From positions 1-64,000 of the forward strand of contig NZ_JAQMUB010000026.1 of assembly GCF_028330965.1 (NCBI RefSeq): a DNA stretch of 64,000 bases. The letters run 5' to 3'. A program made the position numbers and the translations under genes. Numbering within the stretch: position 1 is the first letter of the stretch; every line of letters begins with the position of its first letter. This DNA comes from Oscillatoria sp. CS-180 (GTDB lineage: Bacteria; Cyanobacteriota; Cyanobacteriia; Phormidesmidales; Phormidesmidaceae). Positions 26,312 through 35,176 of this stretch are shown here, in pieces. The notes below the pieces were generated by a model. It made no database searches. It was not told the origin of the DNA and saw only the letters and a list, made by a program, of their open reading frames with translations.

Positions 26312-27928
26312 TTAGCTCTGAGGGTGGTAAAGGTTTCTTGATGAGTTGGGCTGCTTTGGTAGTTTTACCAAGACTCGGGTCCCTTCCCCTTCCTTGCTTT
26401 CCAAGGAAATGTCACCGCTATGCAGTTCAATACAGGCTTTTGCAATGCTCAGTCCCAAACCCGTTCCAGAAATGGTATCGACGTTACTAGCCCGGCTAAA
26501 CGATTGAAACAGGCTAGTTTGATCCGCTACGGGGATGCCAATACCCTGATCTTGAATAGAGAGCAGAACAAAAGTATCTTCACCCCTCAGCAAAAGCTCG
26601 ATGGTTCCACCGTTTGGTGAATACTTCACGGCATTGGTCAGAATATTGTCAATCGCGATTCGCAACAGGCCTTGATCCCCCCAAAAGCCATTGGTCTTAC
26701 CTACGATTTTGAAAACAAACTCATACTTCTCCCCAGCCGTTTCGCGATGCTCCTCTACAAAATCAGCAAGAAATTGCAATAGGTTCATGGGGGAAGGCTC
26801 AAACTTCGCCTGATTTAGCTCGCACTGATGCATCACCAGCATGTCGTCGACAAGTTTAGCCATCGACCTTGCCTTGTCCTGAATCATTTGCAAAAATCGT
26901 TTTTGCTGTGACGGATTGAGGCCATTACCTTGACGTTCAAGGGTTGATGCGGAAGCGAGAATAGTTGCCAGTGGCGTTCGATACTCATGAGAGACCGTCG
27001 CGATGATCTGAGATTTGAAGTGGTTGAGGTCCTGGGCCTTTTCGAGAGCCATTTGGGTTTGGGCCAGAAGCTCAGCCTGCTGAATCGCGATCGCAAGCTG
27101 CACTGCTAATTCGTTGACGATGGCTTGCTCCTCAGGATCCCAAGGTGTTTCCTGAGGGCACTGATGCGCAATCAGGTATCCCCATAAACAGCTTTGTGAC
27201 TCTCTGGGGGTGATAGCGATCGGAGCAATTAGATCGCCGTTTGAACCAGACGCAGCACCACTAATATAGTCTTGACGGCGGGAGCAAACCAGTGTGGATA
27301 GAGAACCATCCGGCCCTAAGACAGGCTTGGTGCAGCGAGTTCCTAGTTCAGCTCTAATCTCAATGTGGTGGTCAGGGCAGCATTGATAAACTGCAACGTG
27401 ACTACACTCCAAAAGATGCTGCACTTCTGCAACCACAGTAGAGAGAACTTGATCAACATCCAGAGACTGTCGAATTCTCAAGGCCGTCATCGCAATGAGT
27501 CGCTGCCGTTCGCGAGTTTTATTGAGGAGAGAGTGTAAATGGGACTGTTGGATAACGTTGCGAACTGCCAGTTGCAAGACTTCTGGCTGAAGATGCTGTT
27601 TCACTAAATAGTCTTGGATACCTTGCTTCATCGCCTTCACGGCAATGGCTTCGTTTCCTTGCCCCGTCAACATAATGATAGGAGGACGACCTTTGAGCTG
27701 ATGTGTTTGAAGTTCACCTAAAAACTCCAACCCCGTCATATCAGGCATCCAAAAGTCAAGCAGAACGGCATCACATCGCTGCTCATTAAACAGGTCTAGT
27801 CCTACCTCTGCTAGCGGGGCCTCTAGGAATTCATAGGAGCAATGAGGATCACAAGAAAGGTACTCACGATAGATCTCCCGATCCTCTGCACAATCATCAA
27901 CAATAAGTAGCGTATGAGCCGTTGGCAT
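26312..27928 (-). CDS. Hybrid sensor: receiver-GAF-histidine kinase
   Basis: A 538-residue protein. The N-terminal receiver (residues 5-125) has the acidic pair D11-D12, phospho-acceptor D58 and Lys110. A GAF domain follows (about 150-290). The histidine-kinase part has H314 in SHEYRTPL, the N-box DNILTNAVKYSPNGG, G1 DQGIGI and G2 GTGLGLSIAK. The receiver-first layout suggests it receives a phosphate or partner signal and modulates its own kinase. No membrane segment. The GAF lacks a recognisable bilin-binding Cys motif. Lies 500 bp downstream of the phytochrome/Rcp1 pair on the same strand. Confidence 0.9.
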   Translation of the reverse strand: MPTAHTLLIVDDCAEDREIYREYLSCDPHCSYEFLEAPLAEVGLDLFNEQRCDAVLLDFWMPDMTGLEFLGELQTHQLKGRPPIIMLTGQGNEAIAVKAMKQGIQDYLVKQHLQPEVLQLAVRNVIQQSHLHSLLNKTRERQRLIAMTALRIRQSLDVDQVLSTVVAEVQHLLECSHVAVYQCCPDHHIEIRAELGTRCTKPVLGPDGSLSTLVCSRRQDYISGAASGSNGDLIAPIAITPRESQSCLWGYLIAHQCPQETPWDPEEQAIVNELAVQLAIAIQQAELLAQTQMALEKAQDLNHFKSQIIATVSHEYRTPLATILASASTLERQGNGLNPSQQKRFLQMIQDKARSMAKLVDDMLVMHQCELNQAKFEPSPMNLLQFLADFVEEHRETAGEKYEFVFKIVGKTNGFWGDQGLLRIAIDNILTNAVKYSPNGGTIELLLRGEDTFVLLSIQDQGIGIPVADQTSLFQSFSRASNVDTISGTGLGLSIAKACIELHSGDISLESKEGEGTRVLVKLPKQPNSSRNLYHPQS

Positions 27929-28422
27929 AAGTTGACAGAGAAGGATGCAGCAAGAATCCGTTAAGGAAAACGTCTTTACCTAGAATGTCATCACGCTTTA
28001 AAATCTAAGCAAAATTTAATTATCGGTATACATAAATTAATATTCAGGTTCGCGAACTGCGAACTGCTCTCCTTGATTCAACGGCCAGCAACCAGTCTTT
28101 TACTGGTGATCCATAAAAACGTCTGCATTCCTATGAAGACATTTAGCCAAGAATGCAAGTTTAGGTCAGACAAAAAACAATCCTCTTTAAGAACTATCCA
28201 CTCTCTGAAACGATTTCAGAACAGTACTGGATAAAGGAGTGTACCTTAACTTTGTAGCAAGTACTCAAGCCTTAGTCCTTGCATCCATTAGTAATAGATA
28301 TTGCTGAAATAGTATGAGATTGAGACTGCACTATCTATTTCAATTCAATCGAATTATCCTAACGCTGCTGTGATGTATATTTGACGACTTAGCTAAGGAT
28401 TAAGAGCTTATTAGAGATTGTC
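27929..28422. other. Intergenic region between the Rcp1-like gene and the hybrid sensor
   Basis: A 494-bp AT-rich gap carrying promoter space for the hybrid sensor. No ORF, clear terminator or repeat-family copy was identified. Confidence 0.4.
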
Positions 28423-28881
28423 CTAGCCAACCTCATCCCAAATGGGTGAAACGTTTTCAGTCAACCAGTATTCAACAAATGCCTGCACTTTGCGTTCAAA
28501 TTTTTCAGTGTTAGCAGGCTTGATTAAATAGCCATTTGCTCCTTTTTGATAGCAGAACTTTATGTCTTTAGGATCAGAGGAAGTCGTGAAAACAACAATT
28601 GGGATTTCTCTAAGCTGCTCGTCCTGCTTGAGGTGCTCCAAAACTTCACGCCCATCAACTCCAGGTAGATTAAGATCCAGCAAAATAATAGAAGGCCGAA
28701 CAGCTTCCCCCTCACTTTGAGCATTATCGTTTTGCCGAAGAAAACCCAGTGCTTTATCCCCGGTTTTACAGCGGTAAATAGGATTTGCAACCGCCATGTC
28801 TTCTATGAAAATCTGTAAGACCTCAAAATCAGCATCACTGTCTTCGACGACCAGCAAAGGAGTTGGGTTATTCTTCGCCAT
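28423..28881 (-). CDS. Rcp1-like single-domain response regulator
   Basis: A 152-residue stand-alone receiver: acidic pair E13/D14, phospho-acceptor D69 in IILLDLNLPGVDG, T in VVFTTSSDPKD, and K in GYLIKPANTEKF. The long loop before D69 and a C-terminal helix after the receiver are typical of Rcp1, the partner of cyanobacterial phytochrome Cph1. The phytochrome gene lies 170 bp upstream on the same strand, which supports the pairing. Confidence 0.9.
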   Translation of the reverse strand: MAKNNPTPLLVVEDSDADFEVLQIFIEDMAVANPIYRCKTGDKALGFLRQNDNAQSEGEAVRPSIILLDLNLPGVDGREVLEHLKQDEQLREIPIVVFTTSSDPKDIKFCYQKGANGYLIKPANTEKFERKVQAFVEYWLTENVSPIWDEVG

Positions 28882-28955
28882 AAGTTATCAAAAGTTAATT
28901 TTTATTAGGCCCTCAGCATAGCCTAAAACGGTGAAGGTGAGGGCTATGCCGGGTT

Positions 28956-28980
28956 TGTAGCTTTAGCCATCTAGGCTGGT
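28956..28980 (-). repeat. Remnant of repeat family B
   Basis: On the minus strand this reads CCTAGATGGCTAAAGCTA, the 3' end seen in the family B copies. A stem GCATAGCC/GGCTATGC (8 bp, 18-nt loop) flanks it at 28918-28950 and may cap the phytochrome transcript. Truncated copy, in the phytochrome to Rcp1 gap. Confidence 0.45.
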
Positions 28981-29051
28981 AATCTGTCAAGCTTGAATTT
29001 GTCGGTTAAGTTGTCGTCCGAAAATTCAACGTATCCCTCGCTAGTGAAGGT

Positions 29052-31382
29052 TTACTCTGCGAGGGCTTGCGAAAAGCAATCACTGCCTCCTAATAAGGTG
29101 AAGTAGAACGTCGCCCCTTCGCCAAACGTAGACTCTACCCAAATACACCCACCGTGACGTTCGATAATTCTTTTAGTAATAGTCAAGCCAACTCCGGTCC
29201 CGCCACCATAGCTCTCTTGTTCATGTAAGCGCTTGAAAAGACGAAAAATGTTTTGGAAGTGACGCTCACGGATACCAATGCCATCATCCTTGACATAAAA
29301 TACAGCGCCCAGAGGATAGTCCTGAGAGATTTCGCGCCACCCCTTATTGCGTTGCTCCTCCGGGGTTAAATAGCCAATCTCAATCAGGGGTTGAGCCTTA
29401 TCGGTATACTTCAGGGCATTTCCTAGCAAGTTCCCAAAGGCTTCGCTAATAAGCACCTGATCACAATCAACCGTCGGGAGTGGGCGGGGAATGTCAATCT
29501 GCGGCTCCAAATCGTCGCCTTCGCGTCCTGTCAGCAAAACATCGATCGCTTTTTGGACGAGAACCTGTAAATCTGTTTGCCGATAATGCAGATCTGCTTG
29601 CCCTAAACGCGAAAACTTAAGCAGCGTATCGACCAAAGTATCCATCCGCTGCGCAAGTTTCACCAACGTCCTCAAGCGCCTCACACCGGCTTCGTCGAGC
29701 GATTCGCCATAACGCTTGATGATGATATTGGCAAAATTGATGATGCCCCGAAGCGGCTCCTTAAGATCGTGAGAAGCGGCATAAGCAAATGAATCCAGCT
29801 CTTGGTTACGACGTTCCAACTCCAGGTTGATCTGAGCCAATTCATCAGCCTTGTTGAGCACAATGCCAACAATGGCGTTTTTGAGATTTTCAGCACTTTC
29901 TATCTCAGCGGCTTTCCAGGGTAGGGCCGTTGCTTCTACAGTTTCTTGCCACTGCCTAAACGATGTGCGGGGACCCAGGAGGACTTGTCCATCCTGGGTC
30001 TCGTGGATAGATGATCGCGGGTCGCCAGCCCAATTCACCGTTTGCAAGATTTCAGGGCGAAACCAAAGGACAAGATAGCGGCGCAGTTGAGAGATTTTGA
30101 GGACTAGTAACCCACTCCCACTTTCTTTGAACGCCAAAGCGGCTGGGTAATGGTTTGATAGACAATCGGTATGAAACACAGTCTGATCAATCTCTGTCAT
30201 TGACCAATCCAGCAACGCTCGCACTTGATCGAGCGTGGGTGTGTTGCCAATCAGCGTGATGTCCTGATCCAGACAGACGGCTGTGCCATGAGCATTAACA
30301 AGATCTAGAAGTCGAGGCTCTGGATGAATCAGAGCTTCTTTAAAGTCCTCAGCACCTGCAATGGCGGTGACAAAGTCAGACTGAATTGCTTTCAACCGAT
30401 TGAAGTAGCCCAATTCTTCTTCATTAACCTTGCTTACTAATTCGGCTGCTACGAACTGCCCCAAGATTTCACAAGCTGAGCGAACAGGGTAAGCAAGATA
30501 CTTTTCCGTTCTATGGTGACAGGCCATTAACCCCCAAAGCTGCTCCGATTTCACCAAAGCAATCACTAGAAACGCCATCACACCCATATTTTGGTGATAT
30601 TCGATGCAACAAGAATCAACCCCCCTGAGAGTAGATAGGGTCAAATTCAGAGGAGCTTTAGGCAACGGCAAATCAGGAGCAACTAACTCAACCTGGGGGG
30701 CCGTCAAGTTGGCAACGTAGCGTATCATTCCTCGTTGATACAACTGTCTGACCAACTTGGGAATATCCGTCGCCGGGTAGTGCAGTCCCTTATAAGCAAT
30801 GTCATCAAATGGCTTAACTTCTGCCACCACTGATCCCGCTTTTTTTTCATCAAACTGATAAATTACGACCCGGTCGTATCCAGTCAAGCTTTGCATTTCT
30901 TCCACAGCAGCTTGGAGAAACGTAGTTACGTCTTGGATCTGTCGCAATCGAGCGATCGCTTGTCTGACGGAATCATGAAGAGCCACCATTTCTGCCGTGG
31001 AGCGATCGCCCACAGGTTCCAACTCCAGAATAATCTGCTCATTCAATTGATGGATCAAACCATCAAACGGCTTCATGCCCTCTGGTGTCGAAACAGACAG
31101 CGTCAAGTGACTTGGACGATTCGTATCATGACTTAAGCTCTGCTGCACAGCGGCCAGAGCAATGGGATCCAAAACTGCTGATAGAGGCTGGTTTAGCACG
31201 TCCGCAGGAGAGGCACCCAAATAATTCTGAATAGTTTGACTCACGCGCACAATGTGCAACTCTGCCCCGTGCAGCTCCATCAGCACACCATGAGGCTGAA
31301 TTCGACCAATTAAGTGAACGGGATAGTTCTCATGCTCCTGTGGTTGTCTACCGTGGGTCGGACTGCTGTTGGGCTGTCTCAT
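29052..31382 (-). CDS. Cyanobacterial phytochrome (PAS-GAF-PHY-histidine kinase)
   Basis: A 776-residue Cph1/CphA-type phytochrome. PAS: HLIGRIQPHGVLMELHGAEL (about 23-42). GAF: YDRVVIYQFD, DIP motif at D206-P208, and LRGVDSCCIEYHQNMGV with the chromophore Cys at C258. PHY: GPRTSF tongue motif near residue 470. Kinase: H in SHDLKEPLRGI, N-box GNLLGNALKYTD, G1 DDGIGI, G2 GTGVGLTITKR. No Cys in the N-terminal tail, so phycocyanobilin attachment in the GAF is expected rather than biliverdin. Unusual: the nearly invariant His after the chromophore Cys is replaced by Cys (C259). Confidence 0.93.
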   Translation of the reverse strand: MRQPNSSPTHGRQPQEHENYPVHLIGRIQPHGVLMELHGAELHIVRVSQTIQNYLGASPADVLNQPLSAVLDPIALAAVQQSLSHDTNRPSHLTLSVSTPEGMKPFDGLIHQLNEQIILELEPVGDRSTAEMVALHDSVRQAIARLRQIQDVTTFLQAAVEEMQSLTGYDRVVIYQFDEKKAGSVVAEVKPFDDIAYKGLHYPATDIPKLVRQLYQRGMIRYVANLTAPQVELVAPDLPLPKAPLNLTLSTLRGVDSCCIEYHQNMGVMAFLVIALVKSEQLWGLMACHHRTEKYLAYPVRSACEILGQFVAAELVSKVNEEELGYFNRLKAIQSDFVTAIAGAEDFKEALIHPEPRLLDLVNAHGTAVCLDQDITLIGNTPTLDQVRALLDWSMTEIDQTVFHTDCLSNHYPAALAFKESGSGLLVLKISQLRRYLVLWFRPEILQTVNWAGDPRSSIHETQDGQVLLGPRTSFRQWQETVEATALPWKAAEIESAENLKNAIVGIVLNKADELAQINLELERRNQELDSFAYAASHDLKEPLRGIINFANIIIKRYGESLDEAGVRRLRTLVKLAQRMDTLVDTLLKFSRLGQADLHYRQTDLQVLVQKAIDVLLTGREGDDLEPQIDIPRPLPTVDCDQVLISEAFGNLLGNALKYTDKAQPLIEIGYLTPEEQRNKGWREISQDYPLGAVFYVKDDGIGIRERHFQNIFRLFKRLHEQESYGGGTGVGLTITKRIIERHGGCIWVESTFGEGATFYFTLLGGSDCFSQALAE

Positions 31383-31680
31383 GATGTAAAGCTAACGGAG
31401 ATCTGCTTAAGTAAGAAAGATTGAGTATTGGAAAACAAACACCAAGATTATTACAAAAAGTTAAGAACGGCTAACGAAGTTTTAACGCTGCCAGCGAAAG
31501 ATTTGTGCTTATATACAATAATTCAAAAATATTACGTTTTTCCTAGAGAAAATTCGTGAATGCGCAAATCTCTGATATAGGACTATGTCCTCGAAAGTCA
31601 TTCGAATTCATCCTAGTTTTGTGAAGGGGCCTTATCCGCTAGACCCTTGTTCCAAAATCAGAAGAAGGGCAGCAAGATTT

Positions 31681-31712
31681 AAGTCCCTCTTTCAAGCTTG
31701 AAAGAGGGACTT
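31681..31712. repeat. Perfect 32-bp palindrome
   Basis: Arms AAGTCCCTCTTTCAAG and CTTGAAAGAGGGACTT meet without a spacer. Flanking bases extend pairing with G-T wobbles. The absence of a U-run argues against a simple terminator on either strand. Confidence 0.85.
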
Positions 31713-31856
31713 GAGTGAGGCCTACAAAAGTGGAATACACCCAGTCATTCTGACCGTAAATCTGTGGTTTAGAAAACTGAGATCTAGGGTCGATTTTCAG
31801 ATTACCTATTAAAATCGTCATTCTTGAGTGCGAGTCTTGTTATCATCGCAACAGAA

Positions 31857-31976
31857 TTAGTACCGCTATGCAAAATTCAAAATACTCTGCGAGAAGAGCA
31901 AAGCTCTACAAAACTAAGGCAGATAAGCTTTCCGAGTGTTTTACAGGGTAAGCCTATTTTTGCCGTAGTGTACTAG
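31857..31976 (+). repeat. Dispersed repeat family C, copy 2
   Basis: Starts TTAGTACCGCTATGCAAAAT and ends GCCGTAGTGTACTAGA; the ends TAGTAC/GTACTA are inverted. Contains AGAAGAGCAAAG and CTCTACAAAACTAAGGCAGA. A more compact copy than 13807-13961, lacking its internal 30-bp insertion. Confidence 0.72.
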
Positions 31977-32045
31977 ATTTGTTTATCCGCCGAAAACGTT
32001 GTAAATGCGCTTCTATATATCAAAAAATTCAGCGGTACTTTTCCA

Positions 32046-32270
32046 TTATCCTGTCCGTTGCTCTCGCACTAAATCACGAATAAGAGAAGTTCGGCTAGAA
32101 ACATATCGCTGGACAATACCAACCTCTTCGTGATCTAGATAAATCCTCTCCTGAACGTTTTTCAAGATCCAGAAACAGATTGCTTCGTCACTAAGCTCCT
32201 GAAACAGATAACTGTGGGTCTCAACGATGCTCCAGATGAGGCGGAGATGTGAACTGTCGATTGGCAGCAT
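32046..32270 (-). CDS. Hypothetical protein, 74 aa
   Basis: Not assigned to a named family. It is a plausible small helical protein: SHLRLIWSIVETHSYLFQELSDEAICFWILKNVQE, then an EEVGIVQRYVSSRTSLIRDLVREQ tail. The C-terminal SRTSLIRDL pattern is reminiscent of a small conserved cyanobacterial family. No ribosome-binding site is obvious and it stands alone. Confidence 0.5.
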   Translation of the reverse strand: MLPIDSSHLRLIWSIVETHSYLFQELSDEAICFWILKNVQERIYLDHEEVGIVQRYVSSRTSLIRDLVREQRTG

Positions 32271-33005
32271 GGTTTTACAGTATTAGAAAGAATCGAGGCT
32301 TAATATCAGGTCAAATACTGGGCTAAGACATTCAGAGTTTGACTGAATGTGTAAAACTTCTACAGAAGTAATGCTGGTCAATTTTGAAAGTAATCACTCC
32401 TACCGTGATCGGCTAGACAATTTATAGATTTAGTCCTGCAATACCCTGCAATCGTGATGCTGAATAATCAACTCATAACACCAATAGTTCACAAAACTTT
32501 TATCCAAAACCGTTGACACTTCAAAGATCAGACAGACCGTTCAGCAGGTTCTTACGTGGGACATCGATATTTCCGAAGCAAGGAAGCTCTATATTTTGCA
32601 ATGTGTGCGTATTAGCTGCCTTCAAAATCGAAAGCATATAAGGAAAGACAGGCCTAAAATCCAAACCCGAAAATCTAAAATGACAACTTTGCAGTGACAT
32701 CGAGCTTAGAAAAACAAGGATTAGGTTTCAGTTAAAATCCAGTGCACCCTAAAGAAGACTGTTTTCACTTAACAAAGTTGCGTCCGATGAACGCTCCTAC
32801 AATTGACTCATCACTGGTTTCGCTCCTGATTTAGGATATTTCTTAAGATTTACTTTAGATTTTAGTTGCCAATGGTCTCTCTTAATATTTCCGTTATGAA
32901 AATTTATGCCTCAGCATTTCCGCAAAGAAATATTTCGGATTGTAAACTGAGCGGATTTTGTAAGTAAATAAACAGGTGTTTGGATCCGATGAAAGAGTCA
33001 GCAGT

Positions 33006-33107
33006 TATAGCCCTGTGCAGCTGGGTCAAGTAGATCGCAGTGTCTTAAGGGAAGTGAAATAGGGAACGGGATATGGGATGTGCTTGACTCAAACTCATGC
33101 CGCTATA
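33006..33107 (+). repeat. Dispersed foldback repeat family D, copy 2
   Basis: Starts TATAGCCCTGTGCAGC and ends CATGCCGCTATA, inverted ends. Internally GGGTCAAGTAGATCGCAG and GATGTGCTTGACTCAAA. It matches the reverse complement of 12069-12171 along its whole length. Confidence 0.75.
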
Positions 33108-33242
33108 AGAGATCGCCTGCTAACCCAGAGCAGAAGAAAGATCAGCAAGCGTCGTCCAGCTTCTGAGTGATTGGCCAACGTATACGGTTGAACTCTCTCC
33201 CGGCTTCTTGTAGGGTATGCCTTGCGGGGAATGGTTTCAGGC

Positions 33243-33276
33243 GGGGATTTGAGAGGCTGCTACCTCTCAAATCCCC
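33243..33276 (+). promoter_or_regulatory. Strong stem-loop in the leader of the 33410 gene
   Basis: A perfect 14-bp stem, GGGGATTTGAGAGG with CCTCTCAAATCCCC, loop CTGCTA. No U-run follows, so it is more likely a leader element or RNA-stability structure than a terminator. Confidence 0.65.
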
Positions 33277-33409
33277 TGAACATCCCGAACTTAGTCAGAG
33301 TAAGTCGAGACGCCTGGGGTCATTGTATTCCCACTGTCTTGCCCTTACCGATACCAATAGGGATCTGGATAGTTCCCCGTTTTCCTTAACCCGAAAACGG
33401 AGACACTTT

Positions 33410-33646
33410 ATGTTTCAAACTAATTCAGGCGGAGGGGCACCCGTTGCTTCCGCCTTCAACTTGCCATCCTTCAATCAGGAAACCGTGCGCCATATTTTGC
33501 TAGGCGACTATGTGGCTTTGATTGAAGTGATGCAGCGCTTGGCAGTGCTGGGGTATTGCGACAGAACTGCCTGGAGTGATCCTCTACCCACTGGACGTAA
33601 CGGTGAGTACATCAGCGTGATGACCCGTCGCCGTACCCTGCCCTAG
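33410..33646 (+). CDS. Small conserved-looking protein, 78 aa
   Basis: Starts at the ATG in MFQTNSGGGAPVASAFNLPS, with GGAG 12 bases upstream. The frame is open back to 33167, but that part is not protein-like. The rest is compact: FNQETVRHILLGDYVALIEVMQRLAVLGYCDRTAWSDPLPTGRNGEYISVMTRRR. No domain was recognised; it looks like a small helical cyanobacterial protein. It converges with glgC, sharing a bidirectional stem-loop. Confidence 0.65.
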   Translation: MFQTNSGGGAPVASAFNLPSFNQETVRHILLGDYVALIEVMQRLAVLGYCDRTAWSDPLPTGRNGEYISVMTRRRTLP

Positions 33647-33660
33647 CGTTCAAAATCAAA

Positions 33661-33692
33661 GACCCCAGTGATTTGTACAAATCACTGGGGTC
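33661..33692 (-). terminator. Bidirectional hairpin between the 33410 gene and glgC
   Basis: A perfect palindrome, GACCCCAGTGATTTGT with ACAAATCACTGGGGTC. On the minus strand it is followed by CTTTGATTTTG, so it best fits termination of glgC; it may also end the plus-strand transcript. Confidence 0.8.
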
Positions 33693-33714
33693 TCAATAGG
33701 GCTGGATGTCGAAA

Positions 33715-35004
33715 TTAAATCACCATACCATCAGGGATAACGGCATTTTTCAAGATGACAACGATACCGCTGCGGATATAGAAACCGAGGTCTTCGCGTT
33801 CCGCTTCTTCAACGCTTTCTTTGTTGACAATCTGAACATTTCGGCCAATGCGAGCATTTTTGTCCACGATCGCCCCTTTCACAATTGATCCTTCACCAAT
33901 ACCAATGGGGATTTTGCCTCGGGTTAAATGGCGATCGCTCTCAGATAGCGGTTCGTAATAGTCAGCACCAATCAGCAGCGAGTCTTCAATCACGCAGTCC
34001 GAGTTGATACGCTGACGCAAACCAATAACCGAGTGATGTACGCGGCAGTTTTTGAGAATACAGCCATCGCCAATGAGGGATTCTTTAACCTGGCAATCCA
34101 TCAATTTGCTAGGAGGCAGGTAGCGCGATCGGGTGTAGATTGGCGCATCTTCGTGGTAGAAGCTAAACGGAGGCTGAGGCTGCATCGTCAGCGCCAAATT
34201 CGCGTGGTAGAACGCTTCAATGGTTCCGATATCTTCCCAGTAGCCGTCAAACAGGTAAGCCTGAACGTTATAGTCTCGGGAAGAGTTGGGAATGATCTCC
34301 TTACCGAAATCCGTCTGCTCCAGATGCTTTCGCAACAGGTCAACCAAAACCTGCTTTTTGAACACGTAGATGCCCATGGAGGCAATGTAAGGCTTCTCCT
34401 TAGCCTGTTCTGGTGTGAGACCCAAGGTTGAGGTGTCTACCTGCATTTGCTTAAGAGCATCACCTTTAGGCTTCTCATAGAAATCGACAATACGACCGCT
34501 GACATCAATTTTCATTAATCCGAAGCTAGAGGCAACTTTTTCGGTGACTGGAACAACCGACAGCGTAATATCGGCTCCGGTACTCCGATGACGCTCTACA
34601 AAAAGAGTGTAGTCCATGCGGTACAGATGATCCCCAGACAGAATCAGGTACTCATCTACATCCCAAGCTTCCAACATCCACAGGTATTTGCGAACTGCAT
34701 CTGCAGTGCCTTGAAACCAACTTGGACTTTCTGGCGTCTGCTGAGCCGCCAACACTTCAACAAACCCTTCACTAAACTGTGAAAATTGATAAGTCCGACC
34801 GATATGACGATTCAACGATGCAGAATTGAACTGAGTCAAAACGTAAATCTTGTGAATCTCAGAATTAATACAGTTACTGACGGGAATGTCGATCAGGCGA
34901 TATTTGCCTGCCAGAGAGACTGCTGGCTTGGCACGATATTTGGTGAGTGGGTAAAGGCGGGTTCCAGCACCCCCTCCAAGAATAATTGCTAAAACTCTTT
35001 TCAC
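33715..35004 (-). CDS. glgC: Glucose-1-phosphate adenylyltransferase
   Basis: A 429-residue enzyme. The start is GTG at 35004 ([21 protein letters not shown]), with a GAGG ribosome-binding site. Key blocks: [20 protein letters not shown] (nucleotide-binding, N-terminal loop), [10 protein letters not shown] (catalytic Asp), [10 protein letters not shown] (sugar-phosphate Lys), and the C-terminal left-handed beta-helix ending in [17 protein letters not shown]. The C-terminal [10 protein letters not shown] Lys is the 3-phosphoglycerate activator site of cyanobacterial enzymes. It catalyses ADP-glucose formation, the control step of glycogen synthesis. Confidence 0.97.
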   Translation of the reverse strand: MKRVLAIILGGGAGTRLYPLTKYRAKPAVSLAGKYRLIDIPVSNCINSEIHKIYVLTQFNSASLNRHIGRTYQFSQFSEGFVEVLAAQQTPESPSWFQGTADAVRKYLWMLEAWDVDEYLILSGDHLYRMDYTLFVERHRSTGADITLSVVPVTEKVASSFGLMKIDVSGRIVDFYEKPKGDALKQMQVDTSTLGLTPEQAKEKPYIASMGIYVFKKQVLVDLLRKHLEQTDFGKEIIPNSSRDYNVQAYLFDGYWEDIGTIEAFYHANLALTMQPQPPFSFYHEDAPIYTRSRYLPPSKLMDCQVKESLIGDGCILKNCRVHHSVIGLRQRINSDCVIEDSLLIGADYYEPLSESDRHLTRGKIPIGIGEGSIVKGAIVDKNARIGRNVQIVNKESVEEAEREDLGFYIRSGIVVILKNAVIPDGMVI

Positions 35005-35176
35005 CAGAAACCTCGCAACTGCAGGTAATAACACTCAGATTTACACCTTCAGTGTGAGACGCTGAGTCCCTATTTGCAAGAGGGGATCATGACTTTCTGA
35101 GGTTAATGTGTTTTAGATAACCAGAATCAAGCAGATTGCAAAGGACAGAAGATAAGTGGGCCTATCTGCAAATTTG

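Larger units (their letters stand above)
31383..32045. other. Intergenic region upstream of the phytochrome gene
   Basis: A 663-bp gap between the phytochrome (minus) and the next minus-strand gene. It holds a perfect 32-bp palindrome at 31681-31712, a copy of repeat family C, and AT-rich promoter space. No gene was recognised. Confidence 0.5.
32271..33409. other. Long non-coding stretch with a repeat and a leader hairpin
   Basis: A 1139-bp region between divergent genes. It contains repeat family D copy 2 (33006-33107) and a strong stem-loop (33243-33276) 130 nt upstream of the 33410 gene. No other ORF was convincing; 32280-32990 is AT-rich with no recognised feature. Confidence 0.45.

Noticed and set aside
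31639-31821. 60-aa minus-strand ORF
   Set aside because: It spans the 32-bp palindrome, and has no family-like sequence.
33167-33409. N-terminal extension of the 33410 gene
   Set aside because: It would cover the perfect stem-loop and its residues are low quality; the ATG at 33410 is preceded by GGAG.
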